Shown here: one piece after another, positions 49,784-60,707 of the stretch
How positions within the stretch are numbered: position 1 is the stretch's first letter
Layout: each line of letters starts with the position of its first letter
Origin: Iamia sp038233075
GTDB taxonomy: Bacteria; Actinomycetota; Acidimicrobiia; Acidimicrobiales; Iamiaceae
Direction: 5' to 3'
Assembly: GCA_038233075.1 (NCBI GenBank)
Contig: JBBSMQ010000001.1
Location: 1 to 64,000, forward strand
DNA: 64,000 nucleotides
Notes under the pieces: model-generated
Told to the model about the DNA's origin: nothing
What the model saw: only the letters and a program-made list of their open reading frames with translations
Database searches by the model: none
Program-made: the position numbers and the translations under genes

Positions 49784-50443
49784 GTGGCCGAGATCTCCCT
49801 GCTCCAAGACGTGCCCCTGCTGGCTGACCTCAACGAGGAGGAGATGTCCCGGATCATGGAGGCGACCACCACCCTCGACCTCAACCGGGGGGACCTGCTC
49901 TTCGCCGAGGACGCGGAGCCGATCGACCTGCACGTGGTCGCGAGCGGCCGCATCGCCATCTCCAAGCGGTCCGTCGACGGCCGCGAGTCGATGGTGGCCC
50001 TCATGGAGCGGGGCGACCTGATCGGCGAGATGACGCTCTTCGACGGTCTGGGTCGCTCGGCGGAGGCACGGGCCCTGGAGGTCTCCCAGGTGCTCACCAT
50101 CCCCTTCGCCCCCCTCCGGGCGATCTACGAGGCCCGCCCGATCCTGCTGTGGGGGGTCGTCAAGCTCCTGGTGGAGCGGCTGCGCAGCACCAACGTGGCC
50201 CTGGCCGACTCAGTGTTCCTCGATGTCACCGGGCGCACGGCCAAGCGCCTGCTCGAGCTGGCCGGCGACGACGACGAGTTCGTCCTGCCCATCACCCAGG
50301 AGGAGCTGGCCGGCATGGTCGGCGCCTCCCGGGAGCGGGTCAACAAGGCCATCGCCAGCTTCGTCCGCCTGGGCTGGATCGACCAGCGGGAGCGTCGCTA
50401 CCGCATCCTCAACCGCGTCGAGCTCGACCGCCGCGCCCTGTAG
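49784..50443 (+). CDS. Crp/Fnr family transcriptional regulator
   Basis: 219 residues from GTG 49784. The cyclic-nucleotide-binding beta roll (LLFAEDAEPIDLHVVASGRI, LMERGDLIGEMTLFDGLGRS with the GE pair, and EARALEVSQVLTIPFAPL) is followed by the long C-helix and a winged helix (ITQEELAGMVGASRERVNKA, IASFVRLGWIDQRERRYRIL). The phosphate-binding cassette GEMTLFDGLGRSAEARA is close to cAMP-binding members. It could respond to cAMP from the class III cyclase encoded 1.1 kb downstream (inference). Divergent from ispD. Confidence 0.9.
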   Translation: MAEISLLQDVPLLADLNEEEMSRIMEATTTLDLNRGDLLFAEDAEPIDLHVVASGRIAISKRSVDGRESMVALMERGDLIGEMTLFDGLGRSAEARALEVSQVLTIPFAPLRAIYEARPILLWGVVKLLVERLRSTNVALADSVFLDVTGRTAKRLLELAGDDDEFVLPITQEELAGMVGASRERVNKAIASFVRLGWIDQRERRYRILNRVELDRRAL

Positions 50444-50456
50444 CGCACCCACCCGT

Positions 50457-50500
50457 CGTCCGGAACTCGTCCGGAACTCGTTCGGAACGCGCCCGGAACC
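50457..50500 (+). repeat. Four 11-bp tandem units after the Crp/Fnr gene
   Basis: CGTCCGGAACT, CGTCCGGAACT, CGTTCGGAACG and CGCCCGGAACC follow one another without spacing, starting 14 bases after the stop. The first two are identical. Lies in the 221-base gap between convergent genes. Confidence 0.8.
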
Positions 50501-50664
50501 CGTCGCCTCCGGGCCCCGCGTCGCGCCGCCGGGGCCCTGCGGGCAACCAGCGGCCAGGCATGCGGTCATGGCCACGAGTTTGGTCACAGCGACGGGTACG
50601 CGCCGCCCGAGGATGGAGCCTCTGACCGGGCTCTGGGGACCCGGGCCGTGCGACCGGGGGTGGC

Positions 50665-51345
50665 TCAGCCAGGGAACGCATCAGGGGGCGAGACGTCATC
50701 CACGGTCAGGAACTCGACCGCCCGGCGCCAGGCGTCGGCCGCGTCGTCGGGTCGGTGGGCGGGGCGGTCCGGGTCGTGGACGAAGCCGTGGTCGGCTCCC
50801 GGGTAGCGCACCACCTCGGCGCCGGTGGTGGCCAGCGCCTCGGCGTCGGCCTCGGACACCCAGGGGTCGTCGGTGCCGACGAGGCAGAGGATCAGCGCCG
50901 CTCCTCGGGCCAGCGCGTCGAGGGGCTCGCCCATGGTGGCCGTCCGCCAGTGCTCGGGGAGCCGGACCATGCCGTAGAACGACACGACGCGATCGACCCG
51001 ACCGGAGGCAGCAGCCTTGAGGGCGATCATGCCGCCCATGCAGAAGCCCATGACGGCGACGGGCTCGACCTCCAGGGCGTCGGCCGCAGCGCGGATGTCG
51101 GCCCGCAGGGCGCCATCGTCGAGCGTGCCGACCGCGGCCAGTCGCTCCTCCAGGGTGAGCGACTCCCGCCCCGGCCAGGGCTCGACGACAGCCACCGACC
51201 AGCCGTGCTCGGCGGCGAGACCATCGGCCATCTCCGTGAACAGCGGCCGCAGCCCGCCGATGTCGGGGACGATCACCAGCCCGCGCCCGGCTGAGGGCGT
51301 GCAGGCCAGGTGGACGGGGGTGCCAGAGGGGAGCGTGGTGGCCAT
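50665..51345 (-). CDS. Dienelactone hydrolase family protein
   Basis: 226 residues from ATG 51345. The Cys-Asp-His triad of this alpha/beta hydrolase family is present: Cys in AVMGFCMGGMIALKAA, Asp in LVGTDDPWVSEADAEAL, His in YPGADHGFVHDPDRP. N-terminal LVIVPDIGGLRPLFTEMADG gives the oxyanion region. Family members hydrolyse dienelactone in chloroaromatic degradation, but most paralogues have unknown substrates; no catechol pathway genes are nearby. Convergent to the Crp/Fnr gene. It ends in a short tail DVSPPDAFPG. Confidence 0.87.
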   Translation of the reverse strand: MATTLPSGTPVHLACTPSAGRGLVIVPDIGGLRPLFTEMADGLAAEHGWSVAVVEPWPGRESLTLEERLAAVGTLDDGALRADIRAAADALEVEPVAVMGFCMGGMIALKAAASGRVDRVVSFYGMVRLPEHWRTATMGEPLDALARGAALILCLVGTDDPWVSEADAEALATTGAEVVRYPGADHGFVHDPDRPAHRPDDAADAWRRAVEFLTVDDVSPPDAFPG

Positions 51346-51527
51346 CGGGCCAGCATGACCGATGACACGGCCGTCGGGGGCCAAGGACCTGCGCAGATAG
51401 GACCGGCTCGCGCCGGAGGTCTCTCCTCGGCTGCGCCGAGGTGTGGGCCCGTGCTTGCTGGGTCGCCTCGCCCATCGGCTCGTCTCCCAAGGGCAGGCGC
51501 GCCAGACCCCACCCCTAGAGTGCCGGG

Positions 51528-52328
51528 GTGGCCTCCACCGACGATGTCCGGGACACCGGCGCCCGAGCCGTGGCCTCCCTCCAGCAGTCGATCACCGAGC
51601 GGCTGGCCCGTCTCATCCGCTCCGACGAGGAGTGGGCGGCCCAGGCCGTCGATGTCGGCCTGGTCGACCGCGATTGGCTGGCTGACCCGACCGCCAACCA
51701 GGCGCGCATCGCACCGCCGGCGCAGGTCGTGCAACGGTTCCTCGAGCGCACGGCCGAGCAGCGCCCGTCGGTCCTGGCCAACCTGGGGCTCTCCGCCCTG
51801 CAAGCGATGTCGCTGGCCCGTACCGACGCTGGGCCCGGACCATCGACGGTCACACCGATCACGGTGGTCTTCACCGACCTGGAGGGCTTCTCCGGGTTCA
51901 CCGCCAACGAGGGTGACGATGCCGCCGCCGCTCTCGTCAGCGCCCACAACCGATGGGTGGGACCGGTGGTGCGCAGCCGTGGTGGGCACATCGTGAAGCG
52001 CCTGGGCGATGGGCTCATGCTCAGCTTCCCGGTGCCCGACGCGGCCGTCCTGGCCGCGGTCGAGCTCGTCACCGAGGACCCGAGCCTCCTGCGGGTGCGA
52101 GCCGGGCTCCACCACGGCGACGCGGTGGTGACCCACGACGACGTGATGGGCCACGTCGTGAACGTGGCCGCTCGCCTCACCGAGCTGGCCAAGGGCGGCG
52201 AGGCACTGGCCTCAGTCGACGTCCGGGCCGCGGTCACCGACCTCAAGGGCGTCGAGTTCACCCGGTCCCGTCGCTACCGCCTGAAGGGCCTCGACCCCAT
52301 CTCCGCCTCCAAGATCCGCGCAACGTAG
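51528..52328 (+). CDS. Class III adenylate/guanylate cyclase
   Basis: 266 residues from GTG 51528. An N-terminal helical region of ~100 residues (SLQQSITERLARLIRSDEEW, IAPPAQVVQRFLERTAEQRP) precedes the catalytic domain. Metal aspartates are in TVVFTDLEGFSGFTANEG and IVKRLGDGLMLSFPVPDA; the transition-state Asn/Arg are in MGHVVNVAARLTELAKGG. The conserved Lys before LGDG is present, as in adenylate cyclases. It is soluble, with no membrane segment, and should make cAMP; the Crp/Fnr gene 1.1 kb upstream is a likely target. A repeat element starts right after its stop. Confidence 0.9.
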   Translation: MASTDDVRDTGARAVASLQQSITERLARLIRSDEEWAAQAVDVGLVDRDWLADPTANQARIAPPAQVVQRFLERTAEQRPSVLANLGLSALQAMSLARTDAGPGPSTVTPITVVFTDLEGFSGFTANEGDDAAAALVSAHNRWVGPVVRSRGGHIVKRLGDGLMLSFPVPDAAVLAAVELVTEDPSLLRVRAGLHHGDAVVTHDDVMGHVVNVAARLTELAKGGEALASVDVRAAVTDLKGVEFTRSRRYRLKGLDPISASKIRAT

Positions 52329-52442
52329 GTTTCGAGCTCGAAGCGGAGCTTCTCACTCGAGCTGGTCGTGTCGGCTGCGCCGACGCTGCCTTCGCGAGGG
52401 GGCTCCGGCGGAGCCTCTGCCCCCTCCCTCTCCCCCGCCGGA
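52329..52442 (+). repeat. Stop-adjacent interspersed repeat after the cyclase gene (short copy)
   Basis: Begins directly after the TAG with GTTTCGAGCTCGAAGCGGAG, then GAGCTGGTCGTGTCGGCTGC and GGGGGCTCCGGCGGAGCCTC (a hairpin). The first 50 bases match the copy following the moaD-like gene nearly exactly. Confidence 0.8.
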
Positions 52443-52469
52443 TCTGGTGCGCCGAACGGACCTGGCCCG

Positions 52470-52617
52470 GCGCAGCCGCTGGGGGTCTGGGGGCGAAGCC
52501 CCCAGGGAAAGCGAGCCGATCCAGCTTGCTGGTCGGCGAGCATGAGCGCGAGTGCAGCGAGCACGACCAGCTCGTCGGAGTGGAGCGAGCGCCAGCGGGC
52601 GAACGACGACGAAGACT
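52470..52617 (-). repeat. Stop-adjacent interspersed repeat after disA
   Basis: On the minus strand it starts after the disA stop with AGTCTTCGTCGTCGTTCGCC, then CCACTCCGACGAGCTGGTCG, GCTCGCCGACCAGCAAGCTG, GGATCGGCTCGCTTTCCCTG and the GGGGGCTTCGCCCCC hairpin. It faces the cyclase copy head to head, filling the gap between the two convergent genes. Confidence 0.85.
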
Positions 52618-53691
52618 TCAGTTGTAGCGGTCGAGGATGCTGGCCTCGGCCATGCGGCTGAGACCGTCCTTCACGGCCCGGGCCCGCAGCTTGCCCACGC
52701 CGGTCACCCGGTCGAGGTCGTCGAGCGAGGCCCGCAGGATCTTCTGCAGGTCACCGAACTGGGCCACGATGGCCTCGATGACGCTCTCGGGGAGCCGGGG
52801 GATGCGGGCCAGGAGCCGGTAGCCCCGCGGCGACATGGACTGGTCGAGGTCCGGGGGACCGTCGCCCAGGTGCACGGCCGAGGCGACCCGGCGCAGGTCC
52901 ACCAGGTCGTCGTCGGTCAGCCCGCCCAGGGCCTGGAGGGCCTGGGCCAGGTGCCAGGAGTCCTCCTCGTGGAAGTAGTCGCGCACGACGAGGCGACGAT
53001 CGTCGCCCATGCTGGCCATGAGCTCCTCCAGCTGGAGGCGGACGAGGCGCCCGTCGTCGCCCAGCTCGACGATGTAGCCCTCGATCTCCGACGCGATGCG
53101 GGCCACCATCTCGGTGCGCTGCAGGACCGTCACCACATCTCGCAGGGTGACGAGATCCTCGACCTCCAGGGCGGAGAGAGCCACCGACACCTCGTCGAGG
53201 CGGATCTTGTAACGCTCGAGGGTCTGGACGGCCTGGTTGGCGCGGGCGATGACCCGTGGGACGGGGTCGATCTGATGCTTCTCGTCGCCCACGTACACGC
53301 TGATCACGTTCATGCGCTGGGACACAGAGAGGACCGGGACGTTGATCGAGCGGCCCACCCGCTCGGCGGTGCGGTGCCGGGTGCCGGTCTCGGTGGTGGC
53401 CACGCTGGGGTTGGGGACCAGGTGGACGTTGGCCCGGGCGATGCGGCTGGCATCGGACGCCAGCACGATGGCACCGTCCATCTTGGACAGCTCCGACAGG
53501 CGCTGGGGGCTGTACGCGGCGTCGAGCAGGAACCCGCCGGAGCAGATGTTGAGGACGGGGGGGCCGTCGCCCACGACGATCAACGCGCCCATGCCCGCCT
53601 GGAGGACGCGGTCGAGCCCGTCGCGCAGCGGGGTGCCCGGCGACAGGAGCGCGAGCGCGGCGAGCATGGCCTGGCGATCCTCGGCGGACAT
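52618..53691 (-). CDS. disA: DNA integrity scanning protein DisA (diadenylate cyclase)
   Basis: 357 residues, full length. The DAC domain has LSKMDGAIVLASD (Asp72-Gly73-Ala74) and ATTETGTRHRTAERVGRS (Arg105-His106-Arg107), the motifs that make c-di-AMP. A helical linker (LVTLRDVVTVLQRTEMVARI) leads to the C-terminal RuvA-like helix-hairpin-helix domain (LPESVIEAIVAQFGDLQKIL, DLDRVTGVGKLRARAVKDGL) that binds branched DNA. It lies downstream of radA, which modulates DisA activity in mycobacteria. Cytoplasmic octamer. Confidence 0.97.
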   Translation of the reverse strand: MSAEDRQAMLAALALLSPGTPLRDGLDRVLQAGMGALIVVGDGPPVLNICSGGFLLDAAYSPQRLSELSKMDGAIVLASDASRIARANVHLVPNPSVATTETGTRHRTAERVGRSINVPVLSVSQRMNVISVYVGDEKHQIDPVPRVIARANQAVQTLERYKIRLDEVSVALSALEVEDLVTLRDVVTVLQRTEMVARIASEIEGYIVELGDDGRLVRLQLEELMASMGDDRRLVVRDYFHEEDSWHLAQALQALGGLTDDDLVDLRRVASAVHLGDGPPDLDQSMSPRGYRLLARIPRLPESVIEAIVAQFGDLQKILRASLDDLDRVTGVGKLRARAVKDGLSRMAEASILDRYN

Positions 53692-53765
53692 GGGGGAAGT
53701 GTAGGTGTCGCCCCGGCTCGGGACCGCCGGGCCCAGGCCCGGTCTGGGTGGCGGGTCGTCGGCGC

Positions 53766-53851
53766 GTCAGGACCTGAGGTGCAGCGCCTCGATGCCCATG
53801 GGGCTGGCCCGCGCCGCCCGGGTCGGCCTCGGCATCGGTGGCACCAGCGCT
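53766..53851 (-). repeat. Duplicated 3' tail of radA
   Basis: On the minus strand the radA gene ends IEVLHLRS-stop at 53851; about 84 bases further the block GGGCATCGAGGCGCTGCACC encodes GIEALHLRS plus a stop at 53768-53766. The two ~31-base blocks differ at only a few positions. Confidence 0.8.
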
Positions 53852-55224
53852 CAGGACCGCAGGTGCAGCACCTCGATGGCCTCGAGCAGGGACCGGACCC
53901 GGATGGCCTCGATGCCGGGGGGAGGCTCGGGGGCGGAGGCCGGGACCAGCGCCCGGGTGAAGCCGAGGCGGGCGGCCTCGGACAGTCGCCGCTCCACCCC
54001 GGCCACCGTGCGGACCTCACCGCCGAGGCCGACCTCGCCGCAGGCGACCAGCTCCGCGGGCACCGCCACGTCGGCTCGGGCCGACGCCACGGCCAGGGCC
54101 AGGGCCAGGTCGGCTCCGGGCTCGGTCACCCGGACACCGCCAGCAGCCAGGGTGAAGACGTCGAAGCTCCCCACGTCGACCTCGGCCCGCTGGGCCAGGA
54201 CGGCCAGCAGGAGAGACACCCGGCCCCGGTCGAGCCCGCTGCTCGACCGCCGCGGCTCGGTCAGGGTGCTGCCGGCCACCAGGGCCTGGAGCTCGACCAG
54301 GAGAGGCCGATGGCCCTCGATGGTGGGCACGACGGTGGACCCGGCCACGCCCGGCAGCCGGTCGGCGAGGAAGAGCCCGGAAGGGTCGGACACCCCTTCC
54401 AGGCCACGGGGCCCGAGCTCGAACAGACCCAGCTCGCTGGTCGAGCCGAACCGGTGCTTCACCGCTCGCAGCAGTCGCAGGGCGTGGTGGCGGTCGCCGT
54501 CGAGCTCGAGCACGGTGTCGACCACGTGCTCCAGGACCCGCGGCCCGGCCAGGGCCCCGTCCTTGGTCACGTGACCGATGAGCACCGTGGCCAGGTCGCG
54601 GGCCTTGGCCTCGCGCACCAGGCGCTGGGCCACCTCGCGGACCTGGGTGGCACTGCCGGGGGTGGAGGACACCTCGGGGTCGGCCACGCTCTGGGCCGAG
54701 TCGACCACGAGGACGTCGGGCCGCACCTGGTCGATGACGTCCATGACCTTCGGCATGAGCGACTCGCCGACGAGCCACAGGCGATCGTGGAGGGCATCGA
54801 GGCGGCGGGCCCGGTCGCGGACCTGGGCCGGGCTCTCCTCGGCGCAGACGTAGAGGACCGTCGCCCCGGCCCGGGCCAGACCGGCCGAGGCGGCCAGCAC
54901 GAGGGTGGACTTCCCGGTGCCCGGGGCCCCGCCGAGGAGGGTGACCGAGCCCGGCACCAGCCCGCCGGAGAGCACCCGGTCCAGCTCGGCGACACCGGTG
55001 GCCAACGGCGGGGCGGCGGCGATGGCGCCATCGGTGCTCTGCCGGGCGGGCGCGACCGTGCCGTTCGTCCCCCATCCCGCCCACGCCGGCGCTTCGCCGC
55101 CGGTGGGCGCAACGGCCTCCTCGACGAGCGTGCTCCACGCGCTGCAGGTGGGACACCGCCCGACCCACTGGGGGGTGGTGGCGCCGCACTCGGTGCAGCG
55201 GTGGAGGGTGCGGGCCCGGGCCAT
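53851..55224 (-). CDS. radA: DNA repair protein RadA (Sms)
   Basis: 457 residues. Zinc finger Cys10, Cys13, Cys24, Cys27 (HRCTECGATTPQWVGRCPTC), Walker A GGAPGTGKST at 98-107, Walker B DVLVVDSAQSV, and the RadA signature normally KNRFG, here AVKHRFGSTSE with His in place of Asn. A Lon-protease-like C-terminal domain follows (SLLLAVLAQRAEVDVGSFDV, VACGEVGLGGEVRTVAGVER). It is a hexameric helicase that extends heteroduplex during recombination and interacts with DisA, encoded next downstream. About 160 bases separate the two. Confidence 0.96.
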   Translation of the reverse strand: MARARTLHRCTECGATTPQWVGRCPTCSAWSTLVEEAVAPTGGEAPAWAGWGTNGTVAPARQSTDGAIAAAPPLATGVAELDRVLSGGLVPGSVTLLGGAPGTGKSTLVLAASAGLARAGATVLYVCAEESPAQVRDRARRLDALHDRLWLVGESLMPKVMDVIDQVRPDVLVVDSAQSVADPEVSSTPGSATQVREVAQRLVREAKARDLATVLIGHVTKDGALAGPRVLEHVVDTVLELDGDRHHALRLLRAVKHRFGSTSELGLFELGPRGLEGVSDPSGLFLADRLPGVAGSTVVPTIEGHRPLLVELQALVAGSTLTEPRRSSSGLDRGRVSLLLAVLAQRAEVDVGSFDVFTLAAGGVRVTEPGADLALALAVASARADVAVPAELVACGEVGLGGEVRTVAGVERRLSEAARLGFTRALVPASAPEPPPGIEAIRVRSLLEAIEVLHLRS

Positions 55225-55274
55225 GGGCCCACCCTACGGACCCCCTGTGACGGCCCGATCGGGCGGCGGCGGAT

Positions 55275-55565
55275 CTAGGGACGGGTGGAGGCCAGCGCCG
55301 GGGGGTAGTCGCCGCGCTTCTTGGCCCAGGCTCCCGCCGCCGCCCGCTGGGCGATCAACCGGATCACTCCCACGAGAGCGCCGGTGAACAACGCCCACAT
55401 CAGCGCCTCGCTCCAGTCGACGTCGCGCGACGCGGGGTTGCCCGGCGCCTCCTTGCGGAACGTCATGCGGTAGGCCCGCTCGATCATGGGCTTGGTGGCG
55501 ACCACGGCGCCGATGGCTGCCGCGCTGGCCAGCCCGTTCCAGATCTGGTCCTCATCGATGTCCAC
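55275..55565 (-). CDS. DUF4235 membrane protein
   Basis: 96 residues from GTG 55565, with GAGGAG five bases upstream. Two membrane helices: IWNGLASAAAIGAVVATKPM and the later ALMWALFTGALVGVIRLIAQ. Between them is YRMTFRKEAPGNPASRDVDW, the loop typical of DUF4235 in actinobacteria. The C-terminus is AQRAAAGAWAKKRGDYPPAL. Function unknown. It is encoded just upstream of radA and may be transcribed with it. Confidence 0.82.
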   Translation of the reverse strand: MDIDEDQIWNGLASAAAIGAVVATKPMIERAYRMTFRKEAPGNPASRDVDWSEALMWALFTGALVGVIRLIAQRAAAGAWAKKRGDYPPALASTRP

Positions 55566-55760
55566 AGCTCTCCTCGGGTCTCGGCGATCGGCCCGACGGT
55601 ACCCCGTCCGGCTCCGTTCGCTTCCCGCCTCGCACGGCCGGGAAACCGGGTCGGCGCTCGCGTGCATCGGTGACCGGTGCGCGTCGAGAGCCGTGCGCCG
55701 ACGCCGTGGCCCCTGCGCCCGGCGCCTTCGACACCACCCACCTAGGCTCGTGGCGCGACA

Positions 55761-55788
55761 GAGCCCCCGGCGGGGGGACCGGGGGCTC
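55761..55788 (-). terminator. Terminator downstream of clpC
   Basis: GAGCCCCCGG and CCGGGGGCTC form a perfect 10-bp stem with an 8-nt loop, 15 bases past the clpC stop on the minus strand. No U-tract. Confidence 0.75.
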
Positions 55789-55802
55789 CGTCGGGGTCGG
55801 GC

Positions 55803-58337
<2,535 letters not shown>

Positions 58338-58578
58338 TGGTTCCTCCCTCGTCGAGGACCGGACCGGCCCGTCGCAGGATCCGTGAGGGAGAGCCTACCG
58401 CCCACCTCCACCGTCCCGGCCCCCGGGGAGGTGGAGGGGGCGGCGGACCCCGCCTCCCTGGGTTCCCCCAGGCTCCATCGGCCCTGGTCGTCGACCTGAC
58501 ATGGGCCGTTCGGCCCCCCTCCGACGCCGACGGTGACGTTCGCCACAGCAGTGAGGTCACGGATGTCATGGATCCCGG

Positions 58579-59169
58579 TCAGAGCTCGACGGTGTGCTCG
58601 GTCCACTTGCCGAGCGCAGGACGGCGCCACGAGGCGAAGGCGTCGAGCACGGCGGCGGCGGTGGGGGCCACGACGACCGACGCCCGGACCTCGGGGCTGA
58701 GGAAGCCGTCCGTCACGGCCCGGTCGAGGAGCTGCGCGGCGGGGGCCCAGAAGTCGGCCACGTCGATCAGCCCCACGGGCTTGTCGTGGACGCCCAGCTG
58801 GGTCCAGGTCATCGTCTCGAACACCTCCTCGAAGGTGCCGAGCCCGCCGGGAAGGGCGAGGAAGGCGTCCGCCAGCTCGGCCATGCGGGCCTTGCGCTCG
58901 TGCATCGACCCCGCCACCTCCAGCGAGGTGATGTCGCGCTTGGCGATCTCGACCCGGTCGAGGAAGTCCGGGATCACGCCGATGACCTCACCCTCGGCGG
59001 CCATGGCGGCCGACGCCAGCCGACCCATGAGCCCGACCGAGCCCCCGCCGTAGACCAGGCCGAGGCCCCGCTCGGCGAGCAGGCGGCCCGTTGTCTCGGC
59101 CGCCTCGACGTAGACCGGGTCGGTGCCCGGGTTGGACCCGCAGAACACGCACACCCGCCGCAGCTCCAC
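58579..59169 (-). CDS. LOG family protein (TIGR00730, cytokinin riboside phosphoribohydrolase-like)
   Basis: 196 residues from GTG 59169. RRVCVFCGSNPGTDPVYVEA opens the Rossmann fold; GLGLVYGGGSVGLMGRLASA and the signature ALPGGLGTFEEVFETMTWTQ (PGGxGTxxE) form the active site. Catalytic Arg and Glu are in SMHERKARMAELADAFLALP and GTFEE. Such enzymes remove ribose-5-phosphate from nucleoside monophosphates; related decarboxylase annotations are historical. Stand-alone; upstream is the decayed kinase on the other strand. Confidence 0.9.
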   Translation of the reverse strand: MELRRVCVFCGSNPGTDPVYVEAAETTGRLLAERGLGLVYGGGSVGLMGRLASAAMAAEGEVIGVIPDFLDRVEIAKRDITSLEVAGSMHERKARMAELADAFLALPGGLGTFEEVFETMTWTQLGVHDKPVGLIDVADFWAPAAQLLDRAVTDGFLSPEVRASVVVAPTAAAVLDAFASWRRPALGKWTEHTVEL

Positions 59170-59400
59170 GGCGCCATCCTGCCAGTCCCCCGCCGTCGAC
59201 GACGCCCTCGCCCCGGGTCCTGCCGCCCTCCCCGTCCTGGTCGTGATCGCCGTCGCCGGATCGACCGAGACGCCGACCGCGCCGGAGCGGGACTCGAGCT
59301 GGTCGCGGTCCCCGCGCCGGGACGACCGCGGCGCCGACCGCGTCGGGGAGGTCGGGTGAGGTGGAGGGGCGGGATCGGGCCCGGGCGCGATGCTGGCGCG

Positions 59401-59771
59401 GTGCAACGGTCGGCATCTCCCCTCGAGCGGGGCCTCCTGGGCATCACCGTGGCGCTGACGACGGTGGACGAACCCGGGGCCGTGGACCCCACCACGGTGA
59501 CGGCGGTGACGGGGGCGGTGGGAGAGGTGCTGACCAACGCGGCCAAGCACGGAGACGCACGACGGGTCGTGGTGTTCGTCGACCCCGACGACCAGGGGTC
59601 GATGATGGTGTCGATCAACGACCCCTGGTGCGGGTTCGACCCCGCCCGCACCCGCGACGGCGTCGGCCTCTCCGGATCGGTGCGGAGCCGCATGGCCGAC
59701 GTGGGGGGCGGGTCGAGATCGACTCTGCTCCCGGCCGCGGCACCGAGGTCCGCCTCCGAGTCCCGACCTGA
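59401..59771 (+). pseudogene. HATPase domain relic of a sensor histidine kinase
   Basis: From GTG 59401 the frame gives VALTTVDEPGAVDPTTVTAV, TGAVGEVLTNAAKHGDARRV (the N-box ExLTNAAKH) and VVFVDPDDQGSMMVSINDPW. It then reaches GFDPARTRDGVGLSGSVRSR and MADVGG (G1/G2 boxes), after which a one-base shift near 59705 is needed to read VEIDSAPGRGTEVRLRVPT and the stop at 59769-59771. This is the C-terminal ATP-binding domain of a NarL/DesK-type kinase. The sensor and HisKA_3 phosphoacceptor parts are missing. A decayed response regulator lies 0.9 kb downstream on the same strand. Confidence 0.8.
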
Positions 59772-59774
59772 GGC

Positions 59775-59868
59775 GGCTGGCGCCTCGGCACCGTGCTGTC
59801 GCGGAGAGGCCTCGGGAGCGTCTCGTGCGACTCTGCCCCGGTGGGCGCCGATCCGCTCGGCCTCTCAG
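59775..59868 (+). repeat. 94-nt interspersed stem-loop repeat, copy B
   Basis: Starts 3 bases after the kinase relic stop and ends on the stop codon of the ParA-like gene, filling the whole gap. It matches the reverse complement of 12942-13034 with about 5-6 differences. Opening GGCTGGCGCCTCGGCACCGT, closing GATCCGCTCGGCCTCTCAG. Confidence 0.85.
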
Positions 59869-60626
59869 ACGCCGGTGGCGCCGAAGCCGGCACAGACCTC
59901 GGCGGCGAGCGCCAGGTAGGCGTCCTGGGTCGCCCGGTCGAGCTGATCGAGGCCGTCGATGCCCCCCGCCGCCAGCACCGGGTCGTAGGGCACTCGCACC
60001 ACGGCGCGGGTGATGCCCTCGAAGTGGGCCGCCATGCCGTCGACGTCGACCGCCAGGTCGTTGCGGGCGGCGTTGACCACGGTGACCACCCCGCCCACCG
60101 AGTGCTCGGCGCCGTGACGGTGGAGCCAGCGCAGCAGGTGATCGGCGTGGCGGGCCTGGTCGACCGCCGGTCCGGTGACGACGACGAGCTGGGTGGCCAT
60201 GTGCAGCACTGCCCGCATGGCGTCGTGGAGCACGCCGGTGCCGCAGTCGGTGAGGATCACGTTGTAGTGCTGGCCCAGGATGGCCAGGGAGTCGGCGTAG
60301 TCCTGGGCGGTGTAGGCGTCGGACACCGCCGGGTCCGCATCACCGGCGAGGACCTCCAACCGGGACGGGGCCTGGGTGGTGTAGGCGCGGACGTCGGGGT
60401 AGGAGCTGATCCCGTTGCGGGCGTCGAGCAGGTCGCGCACGGTGCGCTGCGTGTCAGGGCTGACTCGGCAGCCGAGGGTGCCGTAGTCGGGGTTGGCGTC
60501 GAGGGCCACGATGCGATCGCCCCGCTCGGTGGCGAGGGTGTGGCCCAGCATCAGCGTGGTGGTGGTCTTGCCCACGCCTCCCTTGGTGGAGAGCACCGCG
60601 ATGCGCTCACCCCGACGGCCCGCCAC
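59865..60626 (-). CDS. MinD/ParA-like ATPase of the type VII secretion-associated kind
   Basis: 253 residues from GTG 60626. The deviant Walker A is STKGGVGKTTTTLMLGHTLA, then RIVALDANPDYGTLGCRVSP and Walker B region VILTDCGTGVLHDAMRAVLH. The blocks DVRAYTTQAPSRLEVLAGDA and VVRVPYDPVLAAGGIDGLDQ, ending ATQDAYLALAAEVCAGFG, resemble the C-terminal ATPase half of mycobacterial EspI-type proteins and stand-alone MinD-like genes near T7SS loci. Here it lies 28 kb from the EssC-like gene, alone. Role in this organism unknown; possibly positioning or regulation of secretion. Confidence 0.85.
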   Translation of the reverse strand: MAGRRGERIAVLSTKGGVGKTTTTLMLGHTLATERGDRIVALDANPDYGTLGCRVSPDTQRTVRDLLDARNGISSYPDVRAYTTQAPSRLEVLAGDADPAVSDAYTAQDYADSLAILGQHYNVILTDCGTGVLHDAMRAVLHMATQLVVVTGPAVDQARHADHLLRWLHRHGAEHSVGGVVTVVNAARNDLAVDVDGMAAHFEGITRAVVRVPYDPVLAAGGIDGLDQLDRATQDAYLALAAEVCAGFGATGV

Positions 60627-60707
60627 CGTGGCTGTGGGCGTACCGCTTGCGCTGGCAAACCTCCCCCTGCCGTCGAGACCGCGAACCTCGCTCTCAGGCC
60701 TCCTCGG

